Positions 46,537-55,811 are shown, counted from the first letter of the stretch. The stretch is 64,000 nucleotides of DNA from Ferrimonas sp. YFM (GCF_030296015.1 NZ_AP027368.1:1736001-1800000); one strand, 5' to 3'. Made by a program: numbers and translations. Notes: a model not told the origin generated them from the sequence alone.

Positions 46537-46641
46537 GTGAGTAATCTTTTGTCTCGTTGGATGGAGCGTCTTAGCGATCACCTGGTTCATCTGTTTGCCC
46601 CCACCCTCGCGCCCTGTTCCGAGGAGTGCTGCGACGAGTAA
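46537..46641 (+). CDS. Possible 34-residue ORF with Cys-rich acidic end
   Basis: GTG start with AGAGG 4 bases upstream (short spacing). Predicted product MSNLLSRWMERLSDHLVHLF ... CSEECCDE: an amphipathic helix, then three Cys and five acidic residues at the end. It lies directly before the terminator-like repeats. Only length, a ribosome site and amphipathicity support it. Confidence 0.3.
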   Translation: MSNLLSRWMERLSDHLVHLFAPTLAPCSEECCDE

Positions 46642-46708
46642 TCGCTTTCATCAACCTTTGTAGGCAGGATGCCACCTATACAGATTATTGTTCGGATATC
46701 CCCCCTTT

Positions 46709-46806
46709 ACCCGCGGCGGTGCTATGGAAAGCGCCGCTTTTTTATGGGCGATCGTTAGGGGTTAGTTTGAAGATGGCAGTGACAGTTCTCATATCCCAAC
46801 ATTGCT
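46709..46806 (+). repeat. Tandem repeat unit 1 (98 bp) with terminator-like hairpin
   Basis: Begins ACCCGCGGCGGTGC; GCGGCG pairs with CGCCGC around TATGGAAA and is followed by TTTTTT and ATGGGCGATCG. Then a conserved spacer with GTTTGAAGATGGCAGTGAC. About 91% identical to the next unit. The preceding 19 bases (46690-46708) already match the end of the unit, so the duplication extends slightly upstream. Confidence 0.9.
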
Positions 46807-46905
46807 ACCCGCGGCGGTGCTATGGAAAGCGCCGCTTTTTTATGGGCGATCGATAGGGGGCTAGTTTGAAGATGGCAGTGACTGTTCGCATATCCCACCA
46901 TTGCT
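46807..46905 (+). repeat. Tandem repeat unit 2 (99 bp)
   Basis: Same layout as unit 1: identical hairpin and T run, then spacer with small changes (GATCGATAGGGGGCTAG for GATCGTTAGGGGTTAG). The hairpin part is fully conserved. Confidence 0.9.
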
Positions 46906-46950
46906 ACCCGCGGCGGTGCTATGGAAAGCGCCGCTTTTTTATGGGCGTCT
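46906..46950 (+). repeat. Tandem repeat unit 3 (partial, hairpin part only)
   Basis: Identical to units 1 and 2 for the hairpin, T run and ATGGGCG, then diverges at TCTGACAGAGG. It lies 26 bp from the convergent GIY-YIG gene, so it could end transcripts from the left. Confidence 0.9.
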
Positions 46951-46975
46951 GACAGAGGTACGTTTTTGCGGGGCT

Positions 46976-47248
46976 CTACAGGGCATCCAGGCAGTGTTCA
47001 GGCAGGGCCTGTTGACTGAGAAGGCCCTCCTTTTGGCGGCGGGTTAGCTGCTTGACCCGGTACTCCACTTTTGAAGCCTGGGAACGGTCGCCGATGGGGG
47101 TATGAAACTCCAGCGTCAGCGGCCCCTTTCCCTTGAGCGCCTTGGCGCCTCTTCCGCTGTTGTGTTCCTTGAAACGACGCTCGACGTCTGTGGTGATGCC
47201 GGTATAGAGACGGTCACAGGCGGTGCGCACCAGATACAGAGACCACAT
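46976..47248 (-). CDS. GIY-YIG nuclease-family protein (YhbQ-like)
   Basis: 90 residues. [29 protein letters not shown], residues 4-32, holds the GIY-like and YIG-like motif (LYLVR, LYTGIT) and catalytic Arg; the C-terminal [17 protein letters not shown] completes the single-domain UPF0213/YhbQ type. Its ATG overlaps the stop of the upstream membrane-protein gene (TGATG), so translation is coupled. Role in DNA repair is suggested for homologues, not established here. Confidence 0.88.
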   Translation of the reverse strand: MWSLYLVRTACDRLYTGITTDVERRFKEHNSGRGAKALKGKGPLTLEFHTPIGDRSQASKVEYRVKQLTRRQKEGLLSQQALPEHCLDAL

Positions 47249-47637
47249 CAGAAATGCACCACATGGTCCTGTTTCTGCCACAGGTGGGGACTGCAGAAGG
47301 CGTATTGATAGGGGGGGTGCATCAGCACCAAAATGGCGGCAAAGATCAGGACAAACTCCACAAGGTGCAACAGGTCCGGGTGTTGATAGACCATGATGAC
47401 GCTCATCAGCAGGATAAAGGCGAAGCAGAGGATCACCAGTCCGGCATTCAGCCGTGCCAGCCACAGGCTGCCGATGGGCACCTGATAGGCGTAACCGAAA
47501 CTGGGGTGGATCAACAACACGGTCAGACTGAGCAGGGTCCACAGGGCGAAACTGGGGGCCGGAATAAGAATGACCGCCATCATGGCGCCGATGGCGACCG
47601 CCAGGTCAATCCAGAACAACCACTGCCAGCGTGACAT
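47248..47637 (-). CDS. Membrane protein with four helices, unrecognised
   Basis: 129 residues with about four hydrophobic segments (7-25, 30-48, 64-82, 89-108), a short His-rich end ([12 protein letters not shown]). No known family. Coupled to the GIY-YIG gene downstream. Confidence 0.7.
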   Translation of the reverse strand: MSRWQWLFWIDLAVAIGAMMAVILIPAPSFALWTLLSLTVLLIHPSFGYAYQVPIGSLWLARLNAGLVILCFAFILLMSVIMVYQHPDLLHLVEFVLIFAAILVLMHPPYQYAFCSPHLWQKQDHVVHF

Positions 47638-47814
47638 CTTCCTCTTCCCCTCATTCTGCTTGGGATATCACTAGGATAAGCAGTTCTTTCAATGGTGTAA
47701 ATTGATGAACGGCTGGCTGGGGGAGATCTCGGCAATCGCAGCGTGACATCTGGTTGCCGATGGCGCTGTGGGGTAGACTGGGCGGTTATTGCCTTGCTGA
47801 AAACCGCCTGGATT

Positions 47815-50133
47815 ATGTCAGTCACTCTGCCCATCGACCCCCTAAAACCCCGCTTCCTGGAATTGCTGGAGTCACACCATATGGTGGTGGAGTCTCAGAC
47901 CGGCTCGGGAAAATCGACCCGGCTGCCACTGTGGGCGTCGGAAAAGGGCAGGGTGCTGGTGGTGGAACCCCGGCGGGTGGCCTGCCTGGCCCTGTCTGAT
48001 TTTCTCTCCTCCGGGCAGGGGCCTAGGGTGGGCCATGCCATACGTTTCGAATCCACGGTCGACGAGCAGACCCAGGTGGCCTTTGTCACCCCGGGGGTGG
48101 CCCTGCGCTGGCTCAGCGAAGATGGCCTGTCGGGCTTTAATACGGTGATCATCGATGAGTTTCATGAGCGCCGCTGGGATACGGACCTGCTTCTGGCTCT
48201 GCTCAAACGGCGCAACCGACATCGCCTGGTGCTTACCTCGGCCACCATTGACGGCGAGAGGCTGGCTAGCTATCTGGAGGGGGAGCGTCTTATCGGCGAG
48301 GGGCGTCAGTTCGACGTCAGTCTTTACCATCTGGCTAAGGAGAGCCGCCAGTTGCCCGATGAACGGGGGCTGGAGGGCCGGGTCAGAGACGCTGTGCTCA
48401 GGGGGCTTGAAGAGAGTCCCGGGGACATTCTGGTGTTTCTGCCCGGTAAGCGGGAGATCAGTCAATGTGCCGCCCAACTCAAAGATGTTGATGTGCAAAC
48501 CGTGCCCCTGCATGGCGGGGCCAGCAATGCCGAACAGCGTGCGGCTCTGCGCAGCGGCGAGCGCCGGCGGGTAATTCTGGCCACCAATGTGGCGGAAACC
48601 TCGTTGACCATTCCCGGTATCACCTGTGTGGTGGACTCGGGGCTGGAGCGTCGTACCCACCAGAGAAATGGCCGCACTGTGCTGGGGCTGCACCGCATCT
48701 CCCTGGCCAGCGCCGCCCAGCGAGCCGGCCGGGCAGGGCGGGTGCAGGCCGGGATCTGCTATCGGCTCTGGGGGCAGCACGCCCCCATGGAGGCGCTGAC
48801 GCCGCCGGAGCTCAAGCGTGAGGAGTTGGTGGAGCCGATGCTGGCTGCGGCCTGCGCCGGAGAGCGCCTGCAGGATCTGGAGTTTGTGGACACTCTGCCG
48901 GAGAAATCCTTAGGGATAGCCCGGGACAAACTGGAGCAGATGCAGGCCATCGATGCTCAGGGCAAGGCCACCGACCACGGCCGGCGCCTCTATCCTCTGC
49001 CCATCGATACCCTGTTTGCCCACCTGATCACCGCCATGGAGGACAAGGCCTGTCGCGAGGCGATGGTGGACCTGTCCGCAGCCCTGAGTCTGGGGGCCAG
49101 GTTGTGGCAGCCGCCGACCAGTGAGGATGGCCTCAAAGCACTCAAGGCCTGGCAACCCCTGGAGTGCGATGCCATGACATTGCTCTCCCTGCTCAGGGAT
49201 AAGCTGCCCGAAGCGCTCAGTTGCGACAAACAGATGCTGGCCGAGGCCAGGATGCTGGCCAATCAGATCCGTGACGCCCTGGCATTGCCGCAGCTCTCTG
49301 TGGCCACACCGGTCAGCCGCAATGCCTGGCTGGCGTCGGTGATGCGGGCCCAGCCGGATCTGGTCTATGTGCGCCGTCTTAAACGTTCCCAGGCGCTGGG
49401 CAACGGTTTCAGCGAGGTGCAGCAGGGGCGGGACAGCCGTGTCCCGGAAGAGGCTGCCGGGGCCGTGGTGTTCGATCAGTTCTCCCTGCCCGGGCGCGGC
49501 GTGAAGCAAACCCTGAACCTGGCCACCTGCATGGCCCCGGTGACCTTCAAGCAGATGCTTGAGGCGGGATTGGGTGAGCTTCAGACCGGCGTGTTGCAGG
49601 AGGATGGCCACACCCTGGTGTCCAAGGTGGTCTATGCCGGCCGGGAGCTGGGGGAGGTGACTCACCAGGGCAGCAGTGACCAGGTGGTGGCTACCCTGGT
49701 GAGGGAGATATTGGCGCAGCAGCGCCTGCCAGGTGTCGCCGAGCGCCTCAGGTCGGATCTGGCCGCCTGGGCCCTGTGGTGTGCCCTGGGTGAGGGGCAA
49801 GGTGAGACCCCGGAACCTGAGTCATGGCTCATCCAACAACTGACGGATCTGGGGGTAGAGAGCTTCGACGATATGGAGCTCATCGGCGAGGAGGAACTGA
49901 CCTTCGATGGTATTCCCGACTGGCAACGGGCAGAGTTTGATGAGCGCTTTCCCCAGCGTCTGACCCTGGCGGAACTCAAGGTGACCGTGGAGTACGACAT
50001 CCGCAAAAAAAGCATCGATGTGGTGTACCACTCAGGGACCCGAAAGGCCGGTCCCAAGCGCTGGGAATTGCCCCGCTGGACGGGGTGGCGGGTGTTCTAT
50101 CGCAAGGCCAGTAAGCGGGTCGCTTTGAGCTAA
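47815..50133 (+). CDS. hrpB: DEAH-box helicase, HrpB-like
   Basis: 772 residues from ATG 47815; the open frame upstream starts in AT-poor leader without a ribosome site. Motif I QTGSGKST (near 35), motif II DEFH (the HrpB version of DEAH), SAT in LTSATIDG, then FLPGKREI, LATNVAETSLTIPGITCVVDSG and QRAGRAGR. ATP-dependent RNA helicase of the DEAH/RHA family; HrpB is non-essential and poorly understood. The C-terminal 200 residues differ from enteric HrpB and end in PRWTGWRVFYRK, and the whole is a little shorter than the usual 800-850, so the symbol is tentative. Confidence 0.8.
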   Translation: MSVTLPIDPLKPRFLELLESHHMVVESQTGSGKSTRLPLWASEKGRVLVVEPRRVACLALSDFLSSGQGPRVGHAIRFESTVDEQTQVAFVTPGVALRWLSEDGLSGFNTVIIDEFHERRWDTDLLLALLKRRNRHRLVLTSATIDGERLASYLEGERLIGEGRQFDVSLYHLAKESRQLPDERGLEGRVRDAVLRGLEESPGDILVFLPGKREISQCAAQLKDVDVQTVPLHGGASNAEQRAALRSGERRRVILATNVAETSLTIPGITCVVDSGLERRTHQRNGRTVLGLHRISLASAAQRAGRAGRVQAGICYRLWGQHAPMEALTPPELKREELVEPMLAAACAGERLQDLEFVDTLPEKSLGIARDKLEQMQAIDAQGKATDHGRRLYPLPIDTLFAHLITAMEDKACREAMVDLSAALSLGARLWQPPTSEDGLKALKAWQPLECDAMTLLSLLRDKLPEALSCDKQMLAEARMLANQIRDALALPQLSVATPVSRNAWLASVMRAQPDLVYVRRLKRSQALGNGFSEVQQGRDSRVPEEAAGAVVFDQFSLPGRGVKQTLNLATCMAPVTFKQMLEAGLGELQTGVLQEDGHTLVSKVVYAGRELGEVTHQGSSDQVVATLVREILAQQRLPGVAERLRSDLAAWALWCALGEGQGETPEPESWLIQQLTDLGVESFDDMELIGEEELTFDGIPDWQRAEFDERFPQRLTLAELKVTVEYDIRKKSIDVVYHSGTRKAGPKRWELPRWTGWRVFYRKASKRVALS

Positions 50134-50238
50134 CTCATTGATTTATATGGCGTACCCATTTGTGGGTAGTTCTTGATCTAAGTTTTTGATAAACACTGGT
50201 AAAAATTTTCGGAGATCCGTCAAAATATGGCCAAAAAG

Positions 50239-50252
50239 TTGATCTGAAATAA
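50239..50252 (+). promoter_or_regulatory. Weak FNR-like site upstream of nrfA
   Basis: TTGAT-CTGA-AATAA matches the FNR/CRP-type consensus TTGAT-N4-ATCAA at 8 of 10 positions; centred about 71 bp before the presumed transcription start. Confidence 0.35.
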
Positions 50253-50265
50253 CTTTCCCGAGGAA

Positions 50266-50281
50266 TACCCCCAAAGGGATA
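50266..50281 (+). promoter_or_regulatory. NarL/NarP-type 7-2-7 site upstream of nrfA
   Basis: TACCCCC-AA-AGGGATA matches the NarL/NarP inverted heptamer (TACYYMT with a 2-bp gap) at 12 of 14 positions. Its centre is about 43 bp upstream of the transcription start expected from the -10 hexamer TATGAT at 50305-50310, a position suited to direct activation. Confidence 0.5.
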
Positions 50282-50349
50282 TCCCTAGCCTTTCATCACT
50301 TCTCTATGATTTGCCTTGAGAGATAAAAATAAGCCTCGGAGAGGATGAG

Positions 50350-51714
50350 ATGAAACAATTGAATAAACTGGCTATTGCTGTTGCTATCGCGGCTATCAGT
50401 GGTTCTGCGTTCGCTAAGAACAGCCCTGAAGACGCCAACAACATCACTTGGAAAGAAAAGTATCCCGATCAGTACGCCTCCTGGGCGAGCACTGAAGAGT
50501 CCAACGCTCTGGATGACATCCTGGCTGAAGACCCAATGGTTGTTCTGATGTTTGGCGGCTACAGCTTTGCCAAAGACTACAACAAGCCTCGTGGTCACCA
50601 GTTCGCTGTTATCGACAACATCCGCAGCCTGCGTACCGGCGGCCCAATGACCGACTCTGAAGGTCCTATGGCGGCTTCCTGCTGGGGCTGTAAGACTCCT
50701 GACCTGAAGCGTATGTACGACCAGGTTGGTGAAGGCAACTTCTCCGAGAAGAAGTGGGGCGCCTGGGGTCACGAGATGGCCAACTCCATCGGCTGTGCTG
50801 ACTGTCACGACGCCGAAACCGGCAAGCCTACTCCTGCCCGTCCTTTCGCTATGCGCGCTTTCGCCGCCAGCGGTCAGAAGTTCGAAGAGCAGGAATCCAA
50901 CATTCAGGCTGCCATGACCTGTGGCCAGTGCCACGTTGAATACTACTTCGACGGTACCGACCACAAGAACGTGAAGTTCCCATGGGACGGCGGCATGAGC
51001 GCCGACGCCATCCTGGCTTACTACGATGCCCTGGGCTTCAAAGACTGGACTCACAAGATCTCCAAAGCGCCTATGCTGAAAGCCCAGCACCCTGAGTGGG
51101 AAACCTGGAAGCCTTCCGTACACGCTGAGATGGACGTGACCTGTATCGATTGTCACATGCCTAAGCAAGAAAACGCTGCTGGCAAAGAGTTCTCCAAGCA
51201 CAACGTAGCTAACGCCATCGACAACTTCGAGCAGACCTGCTCCAACTGTCACGACACCAAGGCTGAGCTGGTTGACGCCCTGGCATCTGCCAAGAAAGAA
51301 GTACACAAAGCTCAGATCGCAGCCGAGAAAGTTATCGTGAAAGCGCACTTCGACGCTGGCGCAGCTTGGGAAGCCGGTGCTACCGAAGCTGAAATGAAAG
51401 ACGCTCTGAAGCTCATCCGTCACGCTCAGTGGCGTTGGGACTACGCGATTGCTTCTCACGGTATCTACGCCCACAACCCTGAACTGGGTCTGGAGCAACT
51501 GGCTCAAGCCAAAGAGATCGGTATCGAAGCTCGCGCTGCCCTGAAGAAGATTCTGGCCAAGCACGGCGTAGATAAGGTGACCTACCCTGACTACTCCACC
51601 AAGGCCAAAGCGCAAGCCATCGTAGGTCTGGACAAGACCAAGATGGACGCCCAGAAGAAGAAATTCCTGGAAGAGCGCGTACAGAAAGAGTGGCCTACCA
51701 AGGTACAGTTCTAA
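50350..51714 (+). CDS. nrfA: Ammonia-forming cytochrome c nitrite reductase
   Basis: 454 residues with signal peptide 1-22. Five heme sites: the diagnostic CWGCK (111-115) that binds the catalytic heme, then CADCH (149), CGQCH (191), CIDCH (265) and CSNCH (297). Active-site Arg, Tyr and His are expected in the RSLRTGG and HVEYYF regions. Reduces nitrite to ammonium with six electrons in the periplasm. No nrfB/C/D follow, so electrons presumably come from CymA or a similar quinol dehydrogenase, as in Shewanella. Start has GGAGAGGATGAG before the ATG. Codon use looks optimised (high expression). Confidence 0.97.
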   Translation: MKQLNKLAIAVAIAAISGSAFAKNSPEDANNITWKEKYPDQYASWASTEESNALDDILAEDPMVVLMFGGYSFAKDYNKPRGHQFAVIDNIRSLRTGGPMTDSEGPMAASCWGCKTPDLKRMYDQVGEGNFSEKKWGAWGHEMANSIGCADCHDAETGKPTPARPFAMRAFAASGQKFEEQESNIQAAMTCGQCHVEYYFDGTDHKNVKFPWDGGMSADAILAYYDALGFKDWTHKISKAPMLKAQHPEWETWKPSVHAEMDVTCIDCHMPKQENAAGKEFSKHNVANAIDNFEQTCSNCHDTKAELVDALASAKKEVHKAQIAAEKVIVKAHFDAGAAWEAGATEAEMKDALKLIRHAQWRWDYAIASHGIYAHNPELGLEQLAQAKEIGIEARAALKKILAKHGVDKVTYPDYSTKAKAQAIVGLDKTKMDAQKKKFLEERVQKEWPTKVQF

Positions 51715-51759
51715 TCTCGACCTCTCACACGCACGAGATTGACTGAAACCAGGTCCGAA

Positions 51760-51788
51760 ACGCCCCCGCAAGGGGGCGTTTTTTTATG
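51760..51788 (+). terminator. Intrinsic terminator of nrfA
   Basis: ACGCCCCC-GCAA-GGGGGCGT followed by seven T. Confidence 0.95.
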
Positions 51789-51896
51789 TCTGTCTGTTAC
51801 AGATTGCCCGTCTAGGTAAATCTGTTCAAAGGTGCTTTGTCGGCTCCCCTTATGTCCATACCCTTTTCCTCAGAGAATTCAGAAAAAGGTTGACCC

Positions 51897-53267
51897 ATGA
51901 AACGATGGTTATTGGTTTTGGTGCCCGTGGCGATGGCAGCAGGGGCCTGGGGCCTGACGGACAAAGCGCCGAAAAATCGCTATCAGTATGACACCCAGCT
52001 GGCGGACCGCGGCGTGATTCGCAAACAGGTGGCCGCCACCGGCGCCCTGGCGGCGGTGGACGATCTGGTGGTGGGCGCCCAGCTCTCTGGCCAGATCACC
52101 GACATTCTGGCGGACTTCAACGACCAGGTGAGTCAGGGACAACTGCTGGCCAAGATAGACGATCGCAGCTTTGCCGCCCGCGTCGCCCAGTACCGGGCTC
52201 AGCTGGCACGGCTGGAGTCTGAGCTGACTCAGCAACAACTGGCCATCGGCATTGCCGAGGTCAACCTGGACAAGGCCCGACAGGATCTGGTGCGCGGCGA
52301 GGGGCTGGTCAGGGGCAACAACATCTCCGAGGAGGAGCTCAGTCAGCTGCGCACTGACCTCAGCCTGCGGGAACTGGAACTGGGTCAGGCCAGGGGCAAG
52401 GTGGCCTTGCTGGAGGCGGACAGCGCCGCCACCAACGCCCTGCTGGAGCAGGCGCTCATCGAACTGGCCCGCACCGAGATCCGCTCGCCCATAGATGGCG
52501 TGGTGATCAACCGCACCGTGGAAGCGGGCCAGACCGTGGCCTCCAGCTACAACACCCCTGAGCTGTTCGTCATTGCCAAAGATCTGACCCAGATGGAGAT
52601 TGAGGCCTATGTGGATGAGTCGGACATCGGCCTGATTCAGGACGGTCAGAAGGTCAGCTTCAAGGTGGACGCCTACCCGGACAACCAGTTCCATGGCAAG
52701 GTGCGCCAGATTCGCCAGTCGCCGACGGTGGAGTCCGGGGTGGTGACCTACCGGGTGATCATCGCCGTTCCCAACCCCAATGGACGCCTTCTGCCTGGGA
52801 TGACTGCCGACCTCACCATAGAGATTGCCACCGCCCGCGACGTGGTGCGGGTGCCCAACTCCGCCCTGCGCATCGGCGCCAGAGAGGCGGCCAAGCAATC
52901 GAGCGGCGTCAGCAAAGGCCGCCAGGGCGAACTGTTGAGTCAGCTGAATCTGACTGAGCAGCAGCGTGAGCAATTGGCCCAGATGCGCGACGAGATGAAG
53001 GGGGACCCGGCCGGGCGCAACCGCGAAGCGATGCGCCAGCGCATGGCCCGGGCCCTGGAGCAGATCCTCACCCCGGAACAGCAGCAGCGGATGAAGGCAC
53101 TGCAATCGGGCAACCTCAGGCTGGGCCACCTGCTGCTCAGTCGCAATGGCGAAACCGAGTTGGTGGGGGTGGAGCTTGGGATCAGCGACGAGGGCCATAC
53201 CCAGGTCTTGGGGCGGGACCTGGCGGGCAGTGAGGTGGTGACCCAGGTGCGGGAGGTCAGCCTATGA
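51897..53267 (+). CDS. MacA-like periplasmic adaptor with LTxxQ insertion
   Basis: 456 residues. N-terminal anchor/signal (4-20), a lipoyl/HlyD beta domain (about 45-95, 195-230), a helical hairpin (95-190) with the conserved ELARTEIRSPIDGVV end, and barrel domain to about 325. Inserted at about 340-405 is a charged helical segment containing NLTEQQREQLAQMRDEM and ILTPEQQQRMKAL, two LTxxQ motifs as in the periplasmic chaperone Spy/CpxP. The protein then resumes with the membrane-proximal domain. It should join the MacB-like ATPase/permease to an outer-membrane channel (TolC-type). ATGA overlap with the next gene. Confidence 0.85.
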   Translation: MKRWLLVLVPVAMAAGAWGLTDKAPKNRYQYDTQLADRGVIRKQVAATGALAAVDDLVVGAQLSGQITDILADFNDQVSQGQLLAKIDDRSFAARVAQYRAQLARLESELTQQQLAIGIAEVNLDKARQDLVRGEGLVRGNNISEEELSQLRTDLSLRELELGQARGKVALLEADSAATNALLEQALIELARTEIRSPIDGVVINRTVEAGQTVASSYNTPELFVIAKDLTQMEIEAYVDESDIGLIQDGQKVSFKVDAYPDNQFHGKVRQIRQSPTVESGVVTYRVIIAVPNPNGRLLPGMTADLTIEIATARDVVRVPNSALRIGAREAAKQSSGVSKGRQGELLSQLNLTEQQREQLAQMRDEMKGDPAGRNREAMRQRMARALEQILTPEQQQRMKALQSGNLRLGHLLLSRNGETELVGVELGISDEGHTQVLGRDLAGSEVVTQVREVSL

Positions 53268-53941
53268 CCGCCGCCATAGTGTGCCGCAACCTGAGCCACA
53301 GCTTCCCCATGGGGGAGGAGGAGTTTCAGGTACTCAAGGACGTGGATCTGACCATAGAGCAGGGGGAGATGGTGGCCATCATGGGGCCGTCAGGCTCGGG
53401 CAAGTCCACCCTGATGAACCTCATCGGTTGCCTGATGACCCCCAAGCAGGGGCAATTGACCCTGCTGGGGGAGGAGACCGGCGGCCTGGCCAAGGAGCGC
53501 CTGGCGACACTGCGTTCCCGCCACATCGGCTTCGTGTTTCAGCAGTTCAACCTGTTGCCCCGCACCAGTGCCCTGGACAACGTCAAGATGCCGCTGATGT
53601 ACAACCCGGACCCGACACGTGACGACGACGCCCGTGCCCGGGAGTGCCTGCAACTGGTGGGATTGGGAGAGCGGATGCTGCATACCCCGGGCCAGCTCTC
53701 CGGCGGTCAGCAGCAGCGGGTGGCCATCGCCCGTGCCCTGGTGAACCGTCCCCAGCTGATCCTGGCGGATGAGCCCACCGGTGCCCTGGACACCCGCACC
53801 GGCGAGGAGATCATGGGGCTGTTTCGCCAGCTTAACGAGCAGGGGATCACCATAGTGCTGGTGACCCATGAGCCGGAAGTGGCCGCCTGGGCCAGTCGCA
53901 CCATAGTGGTTCGTGACGGCGAACTGGAGGCGGCGTCATGA
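53264..53941 (+). CDS. MacB/LolD-type ATP-binding protein
   Basis: 225 residues. Walker [10 protein letters not shown] (about 43-51), Q-loop [11 protein letters not shown], signature [15 protein letters not shown], Walker [13 protein letters not shown] and H-loop VTHE are all intact. Part of a split MacB arrangement: ATPase and permease are separate polypeptides. Overlaps both neighbours by 4 bp. Confidence 0.93.
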   Translation: MTAAIVCRNLSHSFPMGEEEFQVLKDVDLTIEQGEMVAIMGPSGSGKSTLMNLIGCLMTPKQGQLTLLGEETGGLAKERLATLRSRHIGFVFQQFNLLPRTSALDNVKMPLMYNPDPTRDDDARARECLQLVGLGERMLHTPGQLSGGQQQRVAIARALVNRPQLILADEPTGALDTRTGEEIMGLFRQLNEQGITIVLVTHEPEVAAWASRTIVVRDGELEAAS

Positions 53942-55173
53942 AACCCCTGCAACTGACCCTGACCGCCATCACCTCCCTGAGGCGCAATCTGCTGCGCAGT
54001 GTGCTTACCACCCTGGGCATCGTCATCGGCATCAGTGCGGTGATCATCATGTTTGCCCTGGGGGAGGGCGCCCAACGGGAGGTGGATGCCCAGATTGCCG
54101 CCCTGGGCACCAACCTGTTGATGGTAAGGAGCCAGTCGGTCTCCAGCGGTGGCGCCGCCGGCAGCGCCGGGGCGGTGGAGACCCTGACCATGCGCGATGT
54201 GGACGCCATTCGCGATCAGATCCCCCAGGTGGTGGCGTCGGGCACCTCCATCTCCTCCCTGGCCCAGGTGGTGTGGGGTAACGCCAACTGGAACACCCGG
54301 GTGGAGGGGATGAACCTGGACATGCTCAGCGCCATGAACTGGCACATCAGTGAGGGCAGGGCTTTTACCGAGCAGGAGGTGAACAGCGCCGCCAGAGTGG
54401 CCCTGATTGGCGAAACCGTGGCCAAGGAGCTGTTCGGCGTACCGGAGATGGCCCTGGGAGAGTCGGTGCGCATCAACCGCACCACGGTCACCATCATCGG
54501 CCTGCTCAAGGCCAAGGGGGAGGATATGCGCGGCAACGACACCGATGACACCCTGTTGGTGCCCATCTCCACCGCCCAGCGGCGCATCCTCGGCGGCAAC
54601 ACCGCCTTCCAGGACAGGGTCAAACGGATCATGGTGCAGGTGGACCAAGTGCAGAACATGGACTGGGTCAGTGACGAGATTGACAGCTTGCTCAGGCAGC
54701 GTCACCGGGTGAAGAGCGAGGCCACCCAGCCCTTCGTCATCCGCAATCTGTCACAGATGATGGAGACCCGGGCCAACGCCTCCAAGGTGTTCTCCTCCCT
54801 GCTGGCCGGGGTGGCGGCAGTCTCGCTTCTGGTGGGCGGCATTGGGGTGATGAACATCATGCTGGTGACCGTGACCGAGCGGACCCGGGAGATTGGCCTG
54901 AGGATGGCGGTGGGGGCCAAACCGGCGGACATTCGCAACCAGTTTCTGATTGAGAGTGTCATCCTCTGTCTGCTGGGGGCGATGCTGGGGCTGATGCTGT
55001 CTCTGGTGTTGCTGGCAGTGGCCGAACCCCTGTTTGGCTGGACCATGGTACTGCCGCTTTCAATCGTGGTGCTGTCCGTGGCTGCCACCGCCCTGATTGG
55101 GGTGGGCTTTGGCTACTACCCGGCCAGCAAGGCGGCGTCACTGGATCCCATCGATGCCCTGAGGTTTGAGTAG
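53938..55173 (+). CDS. MacB-like ABC permease (FtsX fold)
   Basis: 411 residues. One N-terminal helix (about 22-42), a long periplasmic domain (about 45-280) and three C-terminal helices, with [21 protein letters not shown], the conserved MacB/FtsX cytoplasmic motif. Together with the adaptor and ATPase it forms a mechanotransmission-type exporter of peptides, siderophores or lipoproteins; substrate unknown. Expression could be induced by envelope stress, but no operator is seen. Confidence 0.92.
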   Translation: MKPLQLTLTAITSLRRNLLRSVLTTLGIVIGISAVIIMFALGEGAQREVDAQIAALGTNLLMVRSQSVSSGGAAGSAGAVETLTMRDVDAIRDQIPQVVASGTSISSLAQVVWGNANWNTRVEGMNLDMLSAMNWHISEGRAFTEQEVNSAARVALIGETVAKELFGVPEMALGESVRINRTTVTIIGLLKAKGEDMRGNDTDDTLLVPISTAQRRILGGNTAFQDRVKRIMVQVDQVQNMDWVSDEIDSLLRQRHRVKSEATQPFVIRNLSQMMETRANASKVFSSLLAGVAAVSLLVGGIGVMNIMLVTVTERTREIGLRMAVGAKPADIRNQFLIESVILCLLGAMLGLMLSLVLLAVAEPLFGWTMVLPLSIVVLSVAATALIGVGFGYYPASKAASLDPIDALRFE

Positions 55174-55301
55174 CCAGGATTGGCAAGGGTGAGTGGGCAG
55201 GCAACAGCTGTCGCCCCAGGGCCCTTATCCGGGCCCGACTGATTGGGGTGTTCATTCGCAATGAATCTGGGGAGCCATCAAACAGCTTGATTCGGAAGGC
55301 C

Positions 55302-55802
55302 TTAACACGCCGAGGCCGGTTGCCAGTCGAGGGTGTTACGCATCACCATATTCAGTCGTTTTCTTCTCGATTGCTGCCTGAGTATTCGGGTTTGTTGGGA
55401 AATGCGCTGCAGCAGCTGGCAAAGGCTGATGTGCTCGTTGGTCAATTCCGGCTGTTGCAGCATCTTATATGCCCACTGCTCTGCCAGGGTCATCACCAAT
55501 TGCTCAGATTGCTTGAGCTCTCCGCCTTCAACCTCGCGGATGAACAGCAGCCGGGCGCTGTCGAACAGGCAGTAGAGAACGATGTCGTCGTCCAGCGGGG
55601 TTTCAGCAGGCTTAACCTCGGGTAACCACTTGGGTTGCCCCTCTGCAAACACCAGAGCTGCGATCACATGAGTGACCTCGGTCAATCGGCAATTGCCGGT
55701 GAAGTACTGCCTGAGCTGAGCTGAGGGCGCAATGCTGAGTCTGAGCTGGTGGGCCAGACTGGCCTTCTGCCATTGATGACCGACTGCGCGAACGAATGAC
55801 AT
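55302..55802 (-). CDS. Sixth gene of the dms operon (DmsH position), unrecognised
   Basis: 166 residues, no signal peptide or membrane segment, mostly helical (LVMTLAEQWAYKMLQQPELT, ICQLLQRISQQTRIL-like SLCQLLQRISQQTRIL). A basic C-terminal stretch RQQSRRKRLNMVMRN. Not recognised, but it starts 9 bp after the chaperone gene and takes the place of dmsH in the Shewanella oneidensis dmsEFABGH cluster. Possible cytosolic assembly factor. Confidence 0.65.
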   Translation of the reverse strand: MSFVRAVGHQWQKASLAHQLRLSIAPSAQLRQYFTGNCRLTEVTHVIAALVFAEGQPKWLPEVKPAETPLDDDIVLYCLFDSARLLFIREVEGGELKQSEQLVMTLAEQWAYKMLQQPELTNEHISLCQLLQRISQQTRILRQQSRRKRLNMVMRNTLDWQPASAC

Positions 55803-55811
55803 AATCCCCCC

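Noticed and set aside
46690-46950. CRISPR array
   Set aside because: Units are about 98 bp and contiguous, with no unique spacers and no cas genes nearby.
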